From Euptelea pleiosperma (lineage: Eukaryota; Streptophyta; Magnoliopsida; Ranunculales; Eupteleaceae), in NCBI GenBank assembly GCA_035048495.1, contig CM068552.1:11943501-12007500 (forward strand): DNA of 64,000 nt, written 5' to 3'. Position 1 is the first letter of the stretch. Each line of letters begins with the position of its first letter. The position numbers and the translations under genes are program-made. The notes below the pieces were generated by a model, which made no database searches, had not been told where the DNA came from, and saw only the letters and a program-made list of their open reading frames with translations. This document shows positions 12,008 through 38,204 of the stretch, piece after piece.

Positions 12008-12135
12008 AATCTCTAGCTATTCGATCTGAGCACCCAATTTTTTTTGCTGGAATCTAATGGCTAGAAATCACCCTATGAAAACACTGGAAAGCAATGGTTT
12101 TTGAGATCATTGATCGGTGTTGGGAAAAAAATTTA

Positions 12136-12519
12136 GATGCAGAGGACTTTGGATGCAATCGATGCAGAGGGCTCTCGTGGTGCTAGATAGCTCAACGTTT
12201 TTGGGCCCACTAACCGTATAGATGTTTGTCCCACACCTTGTTGGATATGCATACCAAAGATCATATTGATTGTTAATTTATATCCGTTGGATTAAGTATC
12301 CAAAAAATATAAAAAAAAACATGCTTGAATCCAACGGCTGGAATCAATCTTAAAAAGTTGCTAAAATCTATGGCTAGAGAAAGCATATCAGACTGGTTTT
12401 TGGTATGCATTTCTACCAAGGATTGAGCTAAACATCCATGCGGTTAGTGGGCCCAATAAATGAGCTATATAGGGCCACGAGAGCCCTCTGTATCGACTGC
12501 ATCCAAAGTCTGCTGCATC
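12136..12519. mobile_element. Palindromic Mutator-like MITE, second subtype
   Basis: Inverted ends GATGCAGAGGACTTTGGATG and mirror (TGCATCCAAAGTCTGCTGC). The arms contain GCAGAGGGCTCTCGTGG and CCACGAGAGCCCTCTGTA. No convincing target duplication. Confidence 0.65.
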
Positions 12520-13291
12520 CCCCCCCACAATTTGAAAAAGTTGACATACCCCCCTATGACTCGGTCCACTGTCATTTGACCAGTGTTGACCCGAGTTAAC
12601 TACCTAATTTTGTATTAAAGGACGAAAGTGCCCTTGTCTTCAACATTAGATCAAGGGTTTGGGTTTAGGCCAAAACCCATACCCCAAATCAAGCATGAAA
12701 AGAAGAGATTAAAAATAAAAATTAAACCCCATGTTGGTAAACTTGAGATTTTTTTTTTATTTTTTTGATGAATTCAACAAATATTGAGAAGAAAAAAACC
12801 AAAAAAAATAAATAAAACTCACGAATGAATGGGATTTTTTTATGGATTTTATTGTAGAATAAAATTTTAAAATTGGGAGAACCCATCTTTCCATAATTCA
12901 CATCTCAAAAGCTTAAAATATAAATTACTTTCTCTTATTTTTCATTTTTGTTAATGAAAAATTTAAAACTAAAATTGTATGCTTTGTATTTTTTTTTTTT
13001 TTTAACCTTGGATTTTAAATTATTGCCGAAGTGGTGGCCAGCCGCCCATGAGACTCCAGTGAGTTGGTCGCTGGTGATGGGCGGCCAACCCATTGAAATC
13101 TCTTGGCCGGCCGTCCACCATAGCCGTTTGATTTGGGGTTTGGGTTTTGGCCCAAACCCTTGTTCTAAGGTTGAAGACAAGGGCATTTTTGCCATTTAAT
13201 ACAAAATTTGGTAGTTAACTCGGGTCAACACTGGTCAAATGACAGTGGACCGAGTCACGGGGGTATGTCAGCTTTTTCAAATTGTGGGGGG
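12520..13291. mobile_element. Non-autonomous DNA transposon with ~160-bp terminal inverted repeats
   Basis: Both ends begin CCCCCCACAATTTGAAAAAG and continue through TCCACTGTCATTTGACCAGT and AAGACAAGGGCA to an ATTTGGG-rich inner edge, pairing over about 160 bp. The 450-bp centre is AT-rich, and the small frame at 12948-13199 has no known domain. Superfamily is undecided: Mutator-like is likely from the long inverted repeats, but no 9-bp flanks were seen. Confidence 0.65.
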
Positions 13292-13308
13292 TATGTCAAA
13301 TGGGTCGT

Positions 13309-13699
13309 GATGTAACAAGGTATACCTGAGATCTTTTCATTTGCGGAAGCGGCATTTTTGGTAGTCGCCACTGCCATCTGGGCCCACCGACCGCATGGAT
13401 GTTTAACCCACCCTTTAATAGACATTTATACAAAAAATCAGCTTGCTTAATGATTTTTAGCCGTTTGTTTTAGTACTCAAAAGATGGTTGTATTCAACGG
13501 CTATAAGAATGCCTTAAATGGTGCAAAAAAGTGTTAAAATCTAATGGTTATAGATTACCAATCAAGGTGATTTTTGGTATGTATATCCACCAAGGGGTGA
13601 GATAAACATCCAAGCGGTCAGTTGGCCTAGATGGCAGCGGTGACTACCAAAATTTGCCGCTTCCGCAAATGAACAGTTTCAGGCATACCTTGTTACATC
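13309..13699. mobile_element. Palindromic Mutator-like MITE, second subtype
   Basis: Inverted ends GATGTAACAAGGTATACCTG and near mirror (GCATACCTTGTTACATC), then TTTGCGGAAGCGGCA and its complement. GGGGGGTATGTCAAA occurs on both sides of this block (13286 and 13730), suggesting it entered an older repeat. Confidence 0.65.
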
Positions 13700-15027
13700 T
13701 TTTTCCATGTCAAATTTTAAAGATAACCTGGGGGGTATGTCAAAAATTCCAAATTTTTTTCCATCAGTTGGGTTGGGGTCCAAAAAGTGCGCTTTTGTGC
13801 GCCACACAGGACACAGCCCCACTTGCTCCACAACTAAAATTTTTCGAAAAAAACAGTCATGGCCTTCCGCTCTCTTGGGATGAGAAAGCTGCATCCACAA
13901 AAGCCACTCTCATTCTTCCGTAGATGTACACACTACACACTTGCATCCAAGGAATCAATCTGTCGAAGAAGTTCTGCCCTCTTCTTATAGGATAGAAAAA
14001 GACCGTCACCAACATTCTTCATGTCCTCATGCATTCCAGTCATGATACATCACTATCATCAAGGCAGGCATTGCTTCTTCCCCTCCTCTATTTTTTCATG
14101 CATGCAATACTCAAATACCCACCACCACTCAATCCCTATCTCAACATAATACCATCATCATCATCCATGTCATGGACCCATATCAGAAGATTCAGAGTGC
14201 AATTCCTAGCTCCTACTCTCCATTTCCCACATGTGAATATCATGCTCTTCTTAATCTCAAGTTTCAACCATGCCATTCCAAAAGTGTGACTGACTCAAGA
14301 ACACTCATTTTTTTCAACAAATTAGTGGGAACCCAACTCATCAATTTGTTTTTTTTTTCCATCCCTCATTGCCTGTTTCTCCTCTTTCAGATGGAAGTGG
14401 ACCACTGCTGAAACCTAGTGAGTAACAGCTTTCCCTTTCATATGAACTCAAGCTCTTCTTCTGCATAGATGCATTCTCTCTTTACTTAAAAAGGAAGGTG
14501 GGTTGATTTGCTCTCATACCTGATTCCATGATTTTTTGTCTCTCTTATATTCAGGTATTTTTCTTTCACTAAAAGAAAACATGTTACTAATGTTATTTTG
14601 AACTTTGATTTCTTGTTTTTCCATGAGTTCATCTGAGTAATCAGTTCTTTGTTATTCTTCTTCTTCTTCTTCTTTATTTGCTTAATTTCCTTTTATGAAT
14701 TGAATACACCTGATCTAAGCTCATGTTGGTTAGGACTTTGATGGGTATTTCTTGTTTCTTCAGAAAATTTTGTTTAGAAGTTGTTTAGTTATTTTCTGTT
14801 TCTTGTTGTTTTCCCATCTTTTGGTGAATCCTTAGCTATATTTTCTTGGAAAAACCTTGTTCCCATTTTGGTTGCTTAGAACTATGATGGGTTGTTCTTA
14901 ATTCTCATTAATTTAGCATATTTTGGTGTTTGGGTTTTTCTTTTACTTCTCTTATTTTGTAGACGTGGGTTCCGCTTCATTGGGGGAACAGGGTGAGATA
15001 CTTTGGGGTTCGCCGTTAGAATTCACT
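13700..15027 (+). promoter_or_regulatory. Upstream and leader region of GLR copy 1
   Basis: No other gene. The CTTTGATGGGTATTTCTTG (14734-14752) block also occurs upstream of copy 2 (27468-27486). A pyrimidine-rich leader runs from about 14630 to 14990. A possible non-coding exon near 13930-14430 and another ending at the ATG exon are suggested by GT-AG-like edges, but they are unproved. No TATA box was chosen. Confidence 0.4.
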
Positions 15028-24745
<9,718 letters not shown>

Positions 24746-27200
24746 TTTGGAAACCCCAAGTATATAATTATTCTTCTTATAAGTCTTTTGATCATTTGAT
24801 CTCTTGTTGTTTTTGGTTTTGAGCTGTGGTTGCAACTGTGTTAGTTCTTTGCAAGACATTCTATTGTAGTACAGCATTGAGGATAAACTTTTAGCATGCA
24901 GGTTGATTTGAAGTTGAAGAAACTATGTGCTTGCAAATTGGTTTCGAAATCCTGCAGTTTATGAATCAAAGTCGATCTGATTCTTGAAGGGGAAATTTTC
25001 TATTTAACAGAAACTGTCTACAGTAGACTCCATGAGTGGGCCACATTAATTCTAATTTTCGTTTGACATGTTTTTCAATGTAATATGGTTATTGTAAATT
25101 GTAGATATGAACAAGAAAATGTATTTTTAATGTGGGAAATTATCCTTTGTACAGGAAAAGGAAGGATTGATCCTCACTGATGAATATTAACATAGCAGGT
25201 GCGTGTTCAAAGGAAGATCACCGTCTTCTAACCTTTTACCTTGAATTCACAGGGAGAGAGAAAACTAGAAAAATTTCTTTCGAAAATAATAATATCTTTC
25301 GCAGGCTATTTCAATCCAATATTTATAGACGTGAAAGATGAAACCTTAAAGTACTCGAAATAGTAAAAACTGCCAAAAATAGTAACAATTCTAATTTGCC
25401 CAAAACTTGTCTATTGATTCTAAAATTACTGATAACAACCTTCTAAAATAAATCGGGACTCAGAAATCTACTAGGAGTGCTAGAAAGTAACTAAGAATAG
25501 AGAATGAGAAAGAAAGTGTGTTTTGACTTCTAAAATGGCATTTTTTTTGCCATCGTAAACTGATCCAAAGACATTATAATAATCATTTCGAAATACACGG
25601 TCGTGAAGTTAAGGTGTGCGTCTAGTCTTCTGGCCCACATAATTATCTACAACTTGTATAATACATAGTTCAACTTTCTGTGGGCGTTTGGTTGCAGGTT
25701 CCAAGCTGCGACACGGACTTGAAGGGGAACAAAACTTTAGGGGTGTTTGATGACAACCTGATTTCGGGAGTATGGATAATATGTGGCTGTCTCTGCCTCC
25801 CATAGCCGCACTGAGTACCTTTCTTGAATGAAAGCCAGCCATGGTTAAATCCAACGAAAAGTTGGATATCCACTTCCTCAAGGATGGTCTTTTACTGGGG
25901 TGGGGAATCTAATACTTGTTACCAAACATCCTTCCTTCCAGCTGGGACTAAACCTGTGACCTTTAAGTTTGCAACTACAAGCACCATTTATATGAGCTAT
26001 GGGTTGATCCTTACATAGCTCAACTTCTGGGGATGCCTGCAAGCTGCAACTTCCATGAAGTCTAATGACATGGAAACTTAAATTGAGTTTCTGTCCAGAC
26101 ATCCTAATCCAAAATCCTATTGCTGATAATCGAGAATGTTTTGGCAAGGAAAACAATCCTATTTTTCTATGGGAGATACAGTTTGGGAATACACTTGCAA
26201 CCCACAATGGCTGGCTGTATCTTACTTCTCTATTCATAATCAATTGATATGGACCCTAAAAATTGATGGAGCACCTCTTGGATTCCAGCAGCCACCACCA
26301 ATATATTGGATCCAGATCAGACGTACATGTTGACGAATGACTTATCAGTCCAGATAGTTCCTACATATATCAGATTATGCCATTTAATAATGTGGTTAAC
26401 AGTTAAAAGAGATTAACATTTTGGAGGGTGAGGATCATCTGATCGGTCTGATCTTTGAATAATCACCCATCCAATGACTGCAGTATTGATGGAACATTTT
26501 TACAAGTCCCATCAACAATCACCAATGTGAGCAGCAGCACCATGTTTTTCCTTTAAGATTACATTTATTTGCATGACATTCTAAGCAATGTGTACAATGA
26601 GAAATTTAAGAGTGGTATAAGGGTTATCAGGTGTACTTGTCAAGTGGAGAGGCGCTAGTGATCGGGTTTGATCACTAGCACTAGTGATTAAAAGTGTTCT
26701 CATGTAGAAGTTTCTGTTTCTGTTTTTCTCCACAAAACTTGTAAGAAGGGTTAGGAACACTTGAATGCAACCCAAGAGGACAGCATCCACCCTTACCCAA
26801 AAAAGTAAAAAAAAAAAAGACAGCATCTACAAAAGCTCCCTTCATCCAATCAATCAAAGACACCACTGAATAGCCCACCAGAAAAGGAAAAATTGTCAAA
26901 ATGTGACAGCCACAGAACAACCTCGTACTATTTCCTTCCTTAAAAGTAGTGGAAGTAGTACTTCTGTCACAGAACAACCTTGTCCCTTTTCATGTGAAAC
27001 TCAGGCTTTTCTTCATTTGTTTCCTTAATCTTTATTGTATTTGTTCTGCATAAATAATGGAGCCTTCTTTTTAAAATGAGAGGTGCTTTACTGCTCTGCC
27101 TCTGATTCCACCTTGATTTCCGTGGGTCTGTATCCTTGTTGCACCCCAAGAGAACCTACTTTCATTTCTTTCTTTCTTTTTTAGGTGGGAAAGCTGGGGT
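24746..27200. other. Intergenic between GLR copies 1 and 2, no gene
   Basis: Contains the copy 1 3' UTR (unknown end) and repeat-like sequence. A TTTAAGTTTGCAACTACAAG / GGATGCCTGCAAGCTGCAAC pair of blocks near 25670-26060 looks like inverted ends of an old element. No conserved protein frame was found. Confidence 0.4.
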
Positions 27201-27873
27201 AAGGCAGACACCTACCAGATAACATAAGACGTGTGTATTTACAAACACTAGCATCGTCTTCTACAATCTTTGGGAGGTTGCTAGTGAAATTTAAAGGAAA
27301 CAAAATAGAAAAATTACAAATGTTATACATTTTGAGGCAATAATGGGTATTTCTTGTTTTTCCATGTATTTGTTTTAGTACTACGACTTTTCGGGTTTTT
27401 CGTCTGCCTGTGGATTTTTATCTTTCCAGTTCAAGGGCCTTACTTTTTGTTTCTATTAATCTGAACTCTGATGGGTATTTCTTGTTTTCCCTGGAGATTT
27501 TGTTGGAATAAACTTTTGGGGCCTTTTGTCTGCTTATGGGTTTTGGGTTTTAGTTGAACAAACCTGATTTTCTGTTTCTGATACTAAGAACCCATTTGGA
27601 TTGTGAGGTACTTGATATTTCCCCCTCTTTTGGAGACACTGGTTTTGGGTTGCAAGTTTGGGTACAACTTTAATTATGATTACCTATCTTGTATTCTCAC
27701 ATTCCCAGCTATTCTTCTCTGATATAACACTTGATTCTCAATGGATCTCTTGGCATGAATTAGTGTTTGGGTTTTTTGTTTGGTGTATTTCTTCTCTTCA
27801 TTTGGATAGGTGGGTTCTGTTTCATTCTGGAAATAGGATGAGAGAACTAGGCTCTTCATCATTTTCTGTCACC
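27201..27873 (+). promoter_or_regulatory. Upstream and leader region of GLR copy 2
   Basis: Three blocks here have relatives near copy 3. 27217-27362 matches the reverse complement of 40620-40765. 27535-27660 (with ACCCATTTGGATTGTGAGG and CTCTTTTGGAGACACTGG) matches 38205-38310 in direct orientation. Parts of the latter also match the reverse complement of 39640-40110. Retention of non-coding sequence between copies marks the duplicated unit and perhaps control sequence. Confidence 0.6.
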
Positions 27874-31849
<3,976 letters not shown>

Positions 31850-33682
31850 TCATGAGTGGATCAAGGAGAGCTAAATGGAGTTTTTCTACAGACCGCCATA
31901 ATAACAATGGTACTTATCCTAATTATTTAGTTTAATGGGTCCTAATTTGTATGGAATTCAGAGTGATCTTTTCGGGTTTCAGATGCTATTATAACTATCT
32001 TCATTTCTTCTTTTTCCACTTCTCTGAGTGCCATTGGCATGTTTGAGGTATAAAAATGACAAACATTCTGTTCTGGTGTAAAACAATTGGATGTAAGAAA
32101 TGGGTTATTTGATTATTCAAGGTGAATCCTATTTTGAATCTTTGATATGGAAACCAAAGACAACATTTTGGCTTGGTTGAACTATTTCGATGGACCCGTG
32201 TTTGGATCATGGATCCTCGAACATGGATTTGACTCTGATCCAGATACAGTTAGCTTTGCCATATTTAAAATCAGATCCAGATACAGTTCAATAGTGCATA
32301 AACCTAAAGGCAGCTTAACCGATTAACAGATTCCACCATCCATCTCTACAGTCTAATCAATGTAGCATGTCTTGTTGCACTAATCTGATGAATCCAACTT
32401 CCTAATCTCTTCCCTAAAATGTTCACAAAAAAGTTATTTAGCACATCCGACAGACAGATAAGAGAGAATTTGTTTGTTATATTCTTCCGATAGTTTTTTT
32501 TTTTTTGAATTTTCGACAAACCCCGAGTTTGGTCAGCAGAAAAAACACAGATGGGGTTGCATTTTTTCCGTGTTTGGTTGTCTTGGGGAAAAAATGTGCT
32601 CTGTGACAAAATCTCTCTCCAATTGATCACCAAACTCTCCCCTTTGGGTGAGCAAAAGGCCTGAGTTCTCCAAAACTTATTGTTAATGGCGAGATATAAT
32701 TGCCTGTACACAAATCAATTACATTAATCGGATTTAAGCTCTAATCCGGAGCTGCAAAATAGGAACCAAAACAGTAATGGTTGCTGTTAGATACACCAAT
32801 CGAAAGGAAATCGAGTAGAAGAAGAATAGTAGCTACCAACCTGGGTTTTTTTTGTCATCTTTATTTTGTTCTGAAACCTATCCCAACATTATTTTCTCTC
32901 CAGGCGATAGAGAAATTCATACTTGTGGCCCAATATAGAACCCCACTTATGGATGTTCAAGCCTAAAATTTGTTAGGCAAAAAAAAAAAGAAAAAAAGAT
33001 TTACGTGTGATTTTTTAAAGCCCAAGCCCCTAAGGTCCAAAAGAAGACCACATCATTCTGTTTGAGGACTCGTAGAGCCCAAGCCCATGAGACACAAATA
33101 AGCTCTCACACTCTCTTTGGCCAACTAAGGCATAAGTTAATGATCCCCTAAGAGGCACATTAGTGAGGCCCAACAAAAGGTCTACACATTTTCTGTGAGG
33201 TCTAGAACTTCATTGCTTGTGGACTCATGAAGCCCAAGCTTGTAAGGCAAATTGATGCCATTGCTAACACAGATTTTCGCCCAAACGATACTCTTTATCT
33301 AGATTAAAATCCGACAAGTTCGGTCCAGCTTGAATCGAATATTTATCTCGAGTGAGTTCCTATGTGATCATCATGGATCACCAATATTTTGACTGGCAAC
33401 CACCTATTTTCACTAACGAGCATGTACATCAAGGCTTGATCACGACGATTCAATTATCTTGACAAACTACAAATGGCGATCGCATTCTTCAATGGCAATC
33501 AATCTTTAAAGCATTTGATTTCAACAACTCACGACAATCGTTACACAAGAATTGGTTACACAAGAATTGCATACATTTAGGACCCGCGCGCCTTTAAACA
33601 AACTAAATTAGGATAAGTAATCGTTAATATGGTGGCGATTTAGGAACAACCCCATTTGTCTGTTCTCGTTCCATTCTCTAGA
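31850..33682. other. Tail-to-tail spacer between GLR copies 2 and 3
   Basis: 1.8 kb without a recognised gene. It holds both 3' UTRs. The stretch 33015-33260 carries two imperfect copies of GAGCCCAAGCCCATGAGAC-like text, so it is probably repeat-derived. Confidence 0.4.
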
Positions 33683-35008
33683 TTAGTACTGTTCTTCATT
33701 GGTAGTTGAGGAGTCTCTCTTGGACTTGCTCTTTGTTTCCTCTTCTTTGCTGTTGACAAAAGAAAAGAACGTACGTAGGCGTGCAGACCATGATGAAGTA
33801 CTACCTCGATCAGACCGTTGCTGATTGAATTGGCGTACCGTCATGACGAAGTATATGAGAAGAGCGAAGAAGCTTGCGATCCAGATTATGAGAAAGAGGC
33901 CCCAGAAGCTACTAAGGTGAAGCCGGTCCAATTCAAGCTCACTAGTGCTCGGTGAAGTACAAGCATGAATCTTCAACCAATTTTTGTAGATCTGTTTGAG
34001 TTCCCCATTCTCTAACAATGTCAGAATGGCAGTTGTCATGTTAGCAGCTAGGGGAGAGCCATGCGGAAATGCCTAATAAGAAGTAAGAAATTAGGAAAAT
34101 CAAAATCAGATTATTATGAGCCTGTAGACCATAGTTAGCAATTTGGAGTGCAACAAGAAATTAAACATGCAATACCATAATTACGGGGTGGGTTGTCATT
34201 AAAAATATGTTAAATAATTCGGTAAAAATAAAATAAAAAAGATAAAAGCAAAATATATATTGACATCTTTTTGTCTTATAAAATGATTTTTCATGTTCAA
34301 AACTGAAAAATCTAGAAATAATTTGGAAAAGTTTGTGAATATTTCGATCATCTTAAAAAATGACAGAATTTTTCCAACCTTTTAATAGGACATTGTTCGG
34401 TTCCTTTTTTAAATAATTCGTTCGATTTGCGAATAATTCTGATGTAGAATAGGTTGGTGAGTAATTTCTGGACGTATCGGAAGAAATTATGTTGGAAACA
34501 TATCAACTTCAGAGGGCCATAACTTGGCCGCCGGTACTTGGATTTCCAAAGATTCATTGTCACATTCCAGAGGACAAAGAGGTCATTTCGGGGCTCAAAT
34601 TGCAGTTTTTATGAAAAATTACTATTTTTGGTAACTTTTTGTTAGGTTATATTTTGCTATTTTTAGTTCAAACTTATTTTTGGAAAGTCTTAGTTTAAAA
34701 AAATTATAATTTAAGAGTTTTGTCAGAATTAGGAATTTTGCTATTTTTAGTAAGCTTCTAATTTCAGTTAAATTAGGATTTCAATTTTCTATTTAAGCTT
34801 GGTTATCTTAGGAATTGTAAAAATAATGAAATTTTGAGTATTCTCTTTGGGTTTTCCCTACGTTTTCTGCTTGTGGATTCAAGGTTGTGTTTTCGGTAGA
34901 GGACGGAGATCTTCTTCCTTTTTCACTATGCCGTAAACTATTAACTATAAAGTAAACTACATATGGTAAACCCGAAAGAGAACACTTAAAATCCTATAAT
35001 CTATATAA

Positions 35009-35159
35009 CTAGTAGGTGCCCCGTGTTCACGGCACTCCTCGACAAAGCGTTTGTCAAAATTTGGTGTGAGTGGCTGAGATCCATCGTCCAGTTGGGGGAT
35101 AAGATCTCAGCCATTCTTTATTGAGGCCTATAAGACGGGGAGACAACTGAGCTCCCATA
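35009..35159 (-). mobile_element. Tiny Helitron-like element, left half of a mirror pair
   Basis: Read on the minus strand it ends with a GC hairpin and CTAG (35012-35009), followed by T. It mirrors 35160-35322 with a few differences. It lies in the last intron of GLR copy 3. Confidence 0.6.
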
Positions 35160-35322
35160 TCTATATAACAAAACAGGGAAGTTGTCTCCCCCTCTTATAG
35201 GCTTCATAAAGAAGGGCTGAGATCTTATCCCCCAACTGGACGATGGATCTCAGCCACTCACACCCGATTTTGGCAAATATTTAGTCGGGGAGTGCCGTGG
35301 GCACGGGCCATGCACCAACTAG
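35160..35322 (+). mobile_element. Tiny Helitron-like element, right half of a mirror pair
   Basis: Begins TCTATATAACAAAACAGGGA directly after an A and ends GCACGGGCCATGCACCAACT-AG before a T, with no target duplication. The GTGCC(GTG)GGCAC hairpin lies about 15 nt from the end. TC start, near-terminal hairpin, CTRR end and A^T insertion are the Helitron hallmarks. 163 bp, no coding capacity. Confidence 0.65.
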
Positions 35323-38204
35323 TTTAAAGCCCTCCCTCAACAAAAAATGGTGCCCCAGGCAAACTTAATAAGCCTTGTCAAGTAGATACTTACAAATCCC
35401 CACTCGACATGGCCGAATTCATCGCCTACAATTGAAAACTTGCACTGGCGTGAAAGGTAGAGTTCTACATATGGTCGTTCATCAACCACAGCATCAACGA
35501 TCCCCCTTTCAAGGGCTATAGCAAATTCTTTTACTGTTTCAAAAGCGACAAGTCTAGAGTCAGGAAGTTTCAGTTCATCGATCAAGTAGTTTGCAGCTGA
35601 AGACCCTGATAGGAATCCGACATTCCTGTCGCTCGCTATCAAGCTTTCGATTCCTTTGATGGTGGAAAGTTGATGCACCGTGAGGATTGAGGTCAGACTT
35701 GCAGTGTAGCTTGAAGTGATTATAAAAATCACAAAAAGCCAGATGATCAGCACAAAGCGACCAAGGGTGCTTTTTGTGTTCTCTCCTGCAAAAATGAGAA
35801 AAAACCCAACTCAATAAAATCTGGTTAAGCTGCTTTTAGTCATCAATGTGGCTTTACTTACTGTGGGTAGAAAACGAAGTTGAGAAGCTAAACCTGCAAT
35901 GTAAGAAGACATTAATGGCATCTCAGACATGACCAGTACATCCAACTATAAATTAAACTGCTTAAGAATCATAGGAACATATTGATGACTCACATAAGAA
36001 GTTGAATAATCTACAAAGTACTCACCATAGAACGGTAGCAACTTGTTGTTTTGGTGTTCCTCGGAATTCATCATTCACTCTATGCTCCAGAATCCACACA
36101 ACTGCTCCCACAAGAAGGAAAGAAGCTGTAATGACAATCCACATCTTTAGACTAAATGGCTGCAGAAAAGCCCAAGTAGTCGACTCTGACTTCCTAACTG
36201 GGATCAATACAACTAGGCCTGTTTGGAGATATGGATGCGAAAAATCCACAATCTTGGTTCGGTTCGAGAAAATTGAAATGTCACCTATGGCAGCATCAAA
36301 CACCTGTAGAGAAACCAAATTAAAGCAGTATCAAAACAACTCACAATTCATAGAAATAAACTACTAGCTAGTAATTGCTACTCACATTTGATGCCACCAT
36401 ATTTAAAAGCTCGTTGTAGTTTGGGTTCTTACGACCATCACCATAGGGGATGAACCTATATGGAAAGGCTGGTAGCAAGTTTATGGCAGCTAAAAACACA
36501 TCTATGCAGTATCCCTTGAACTCGTCAGTACCGTTTACTTGCGAAACCAATTCCCTATAAGTAACCCGCTTAGGGACTCCAATCCTCAACCGTCTTCCGT
36601 TGTTTGGGAAAAATCCACCAGGTTTTTTTGTGGTTTCCCCAGGCCAGATTACGCTGTGTAGTTGTTGGTTTGAATTCGAACGGTTCGGAGGCTTCAAATA
36701 GAGTGTCTCAGGCGGCACAACAGATAGTCCGGAATAATTAGACCAGTACCCAATTCGCCGATAGCTAGTTCCAATCACATTAATGACATCATATGAGGGA
36801 TGGATGAGTGATCTGTCTGAATGAAACCGAATAGGCCCAGTTAGACCTGTTATATTGGTCTGCAATATATTGTTCAACAACTGCTTCCCTCCATCAAAAA
36901 TTCTTATTGCTTCAAGGTGTAGACTAGTACTCCCTCCCACTGGATTTGAAATCTTAGAAAATGACATGGTCCCGCCTTGATCGAGAAAGGTTTTAACTGC
37001 ATTAGCAATCATCCATACAGAATCATATGCATATAGACCATAGGGATTCAACCCAATAGAACCTGCACTCAGCTTGTTCCACCTAGAGAAGAAAGCTCTT
37101 TTCCTTTCCGAACCTGGTGTGTGGACGCAGCGTGAGAGCTCCTTGGATCGAATTTGCAGTCACTGGAGTGAGGGGAGATGTCGAATGTAAAACAGTAGAG
37201 AGCCAAGCAGTAGCTATCCACACATACCCTTTTCCCATCATTCCAAGATGGTAGGCCACATCAAAGACCAAGAGACCTAAATTGGGGTGTGTATGTAGAA
37301 TAATAATCCGGGATTCCATCAATCCCACCTTAACCAATTTATCTGTAATCTCTTCTCGAGTTGCTAAAGGATCGGCGGGGAGTGCTGCTTTGTAAGAAAT
37401 TTTACAGTGTCGTTCTGCAAGTTTATCGCCTAATGCAGCTATAACACTTTGTCCATTATCATCATCAGTGAAGATTGCAGTTACTTTTCTCCAACCATAG
37501 TAACTGATCATATCGGCAATTGCAGTCATCTGGAATAGATCACTTGGAGTAGTCTGGACAAAGAACGGGTACTGAAAGACTGAAAGATTGGGATCTGTGT
37601 CTGTGAAAGACAGTAGTGGGATTTGGAGTTCATTTGCAAGTTGTGAGAGTAAACGAGCCATTACAGAAGATTGTGGGCCAATTATGGCAACGATATCAAC
37701 CTCCATGTACTGTAAAGCTGTGATCAGTAATGAAATTTAGGTAGATTGTCAGGATTCAGACGAAGATCAATAGGCAAGCTATGAATTAATAGAGGAACAA
37801 TGAATTTGTTATTCAAACCAAAGTATACGTACCCTCAATAACGCCGAGTATTCCGGTGTTGTTGGAGTTGTGCATTGAGAGATGAAGTTTGATTCCACCG
37901 AGAATACTGGGATCAGAATTCACGTCTTCAACAGCGGCTTCCATGGCAATCTTTGAAACTCTCCCATTGATAGAATCAAAGTTCAAAATAGCTCCAATCG
38001 TCACAATGGTAGGACTTGGAACCCCATTTGAGAAGACTCCAAAATAGAGAACCGATATTAGCAGTAGAAGCCAGACAAGATTCATGGTGGGAGTAAATGA
38101 TTAAGAAAAACCTGAAAGAGATCACACAGAGAAAATGAACAGGCACCCACAAGAGAAAAGCTTGAGATGTGCTTAAAATGAACAACTGTTAAGAAAACCT
38201 GTGT

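Larger units (their letters stand above)
33683..38085 (-). pseudogene. GLR3: GLR copy 3, all exons present but frameshifted
   Basis: Close relative of copy 2 on the opposite strand. Exons in order: 38085-37833, 37717-36386, 36303-36026, 35893-35862, 35785-35394, 34072-33683. Splice sites look normal, and exons 3 and 4 keep the 278- and 32-nt lengths of the other copies. Total 2677 nt, two short of a full frame. The fault is in exon 2 near 37115-37123: where copy 2 has a run of three CA units after CGTC, this copy has two, so the frame shifts and a TAG follows at 37083-37085. Downstream the original frame resumes open to the natural stop, through pore, SYTASLTS, S2 and last helix. A shift at a short dinucleotide run could be a real mutation, a heterozygous allele or a base-calling error; everything else looks selected. 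A truncated product would keep only part of the N-terminal domain (about 290 residues) and no channel. Confidence 0.85.

Noticed and set aside
12935..13199. Overlapping 83-86-codon frames on both strands
   Set aside because: They sit inside a transposon between long inverted repeats, and no known domain is present.
14923..15027. Upstream in-frame ATG as the start of GLR copy 1
   Set aside because: It would place about 35 leader-like residues before a clean signal peptide; copies 2 and 3 begin at the signal peptide Met.
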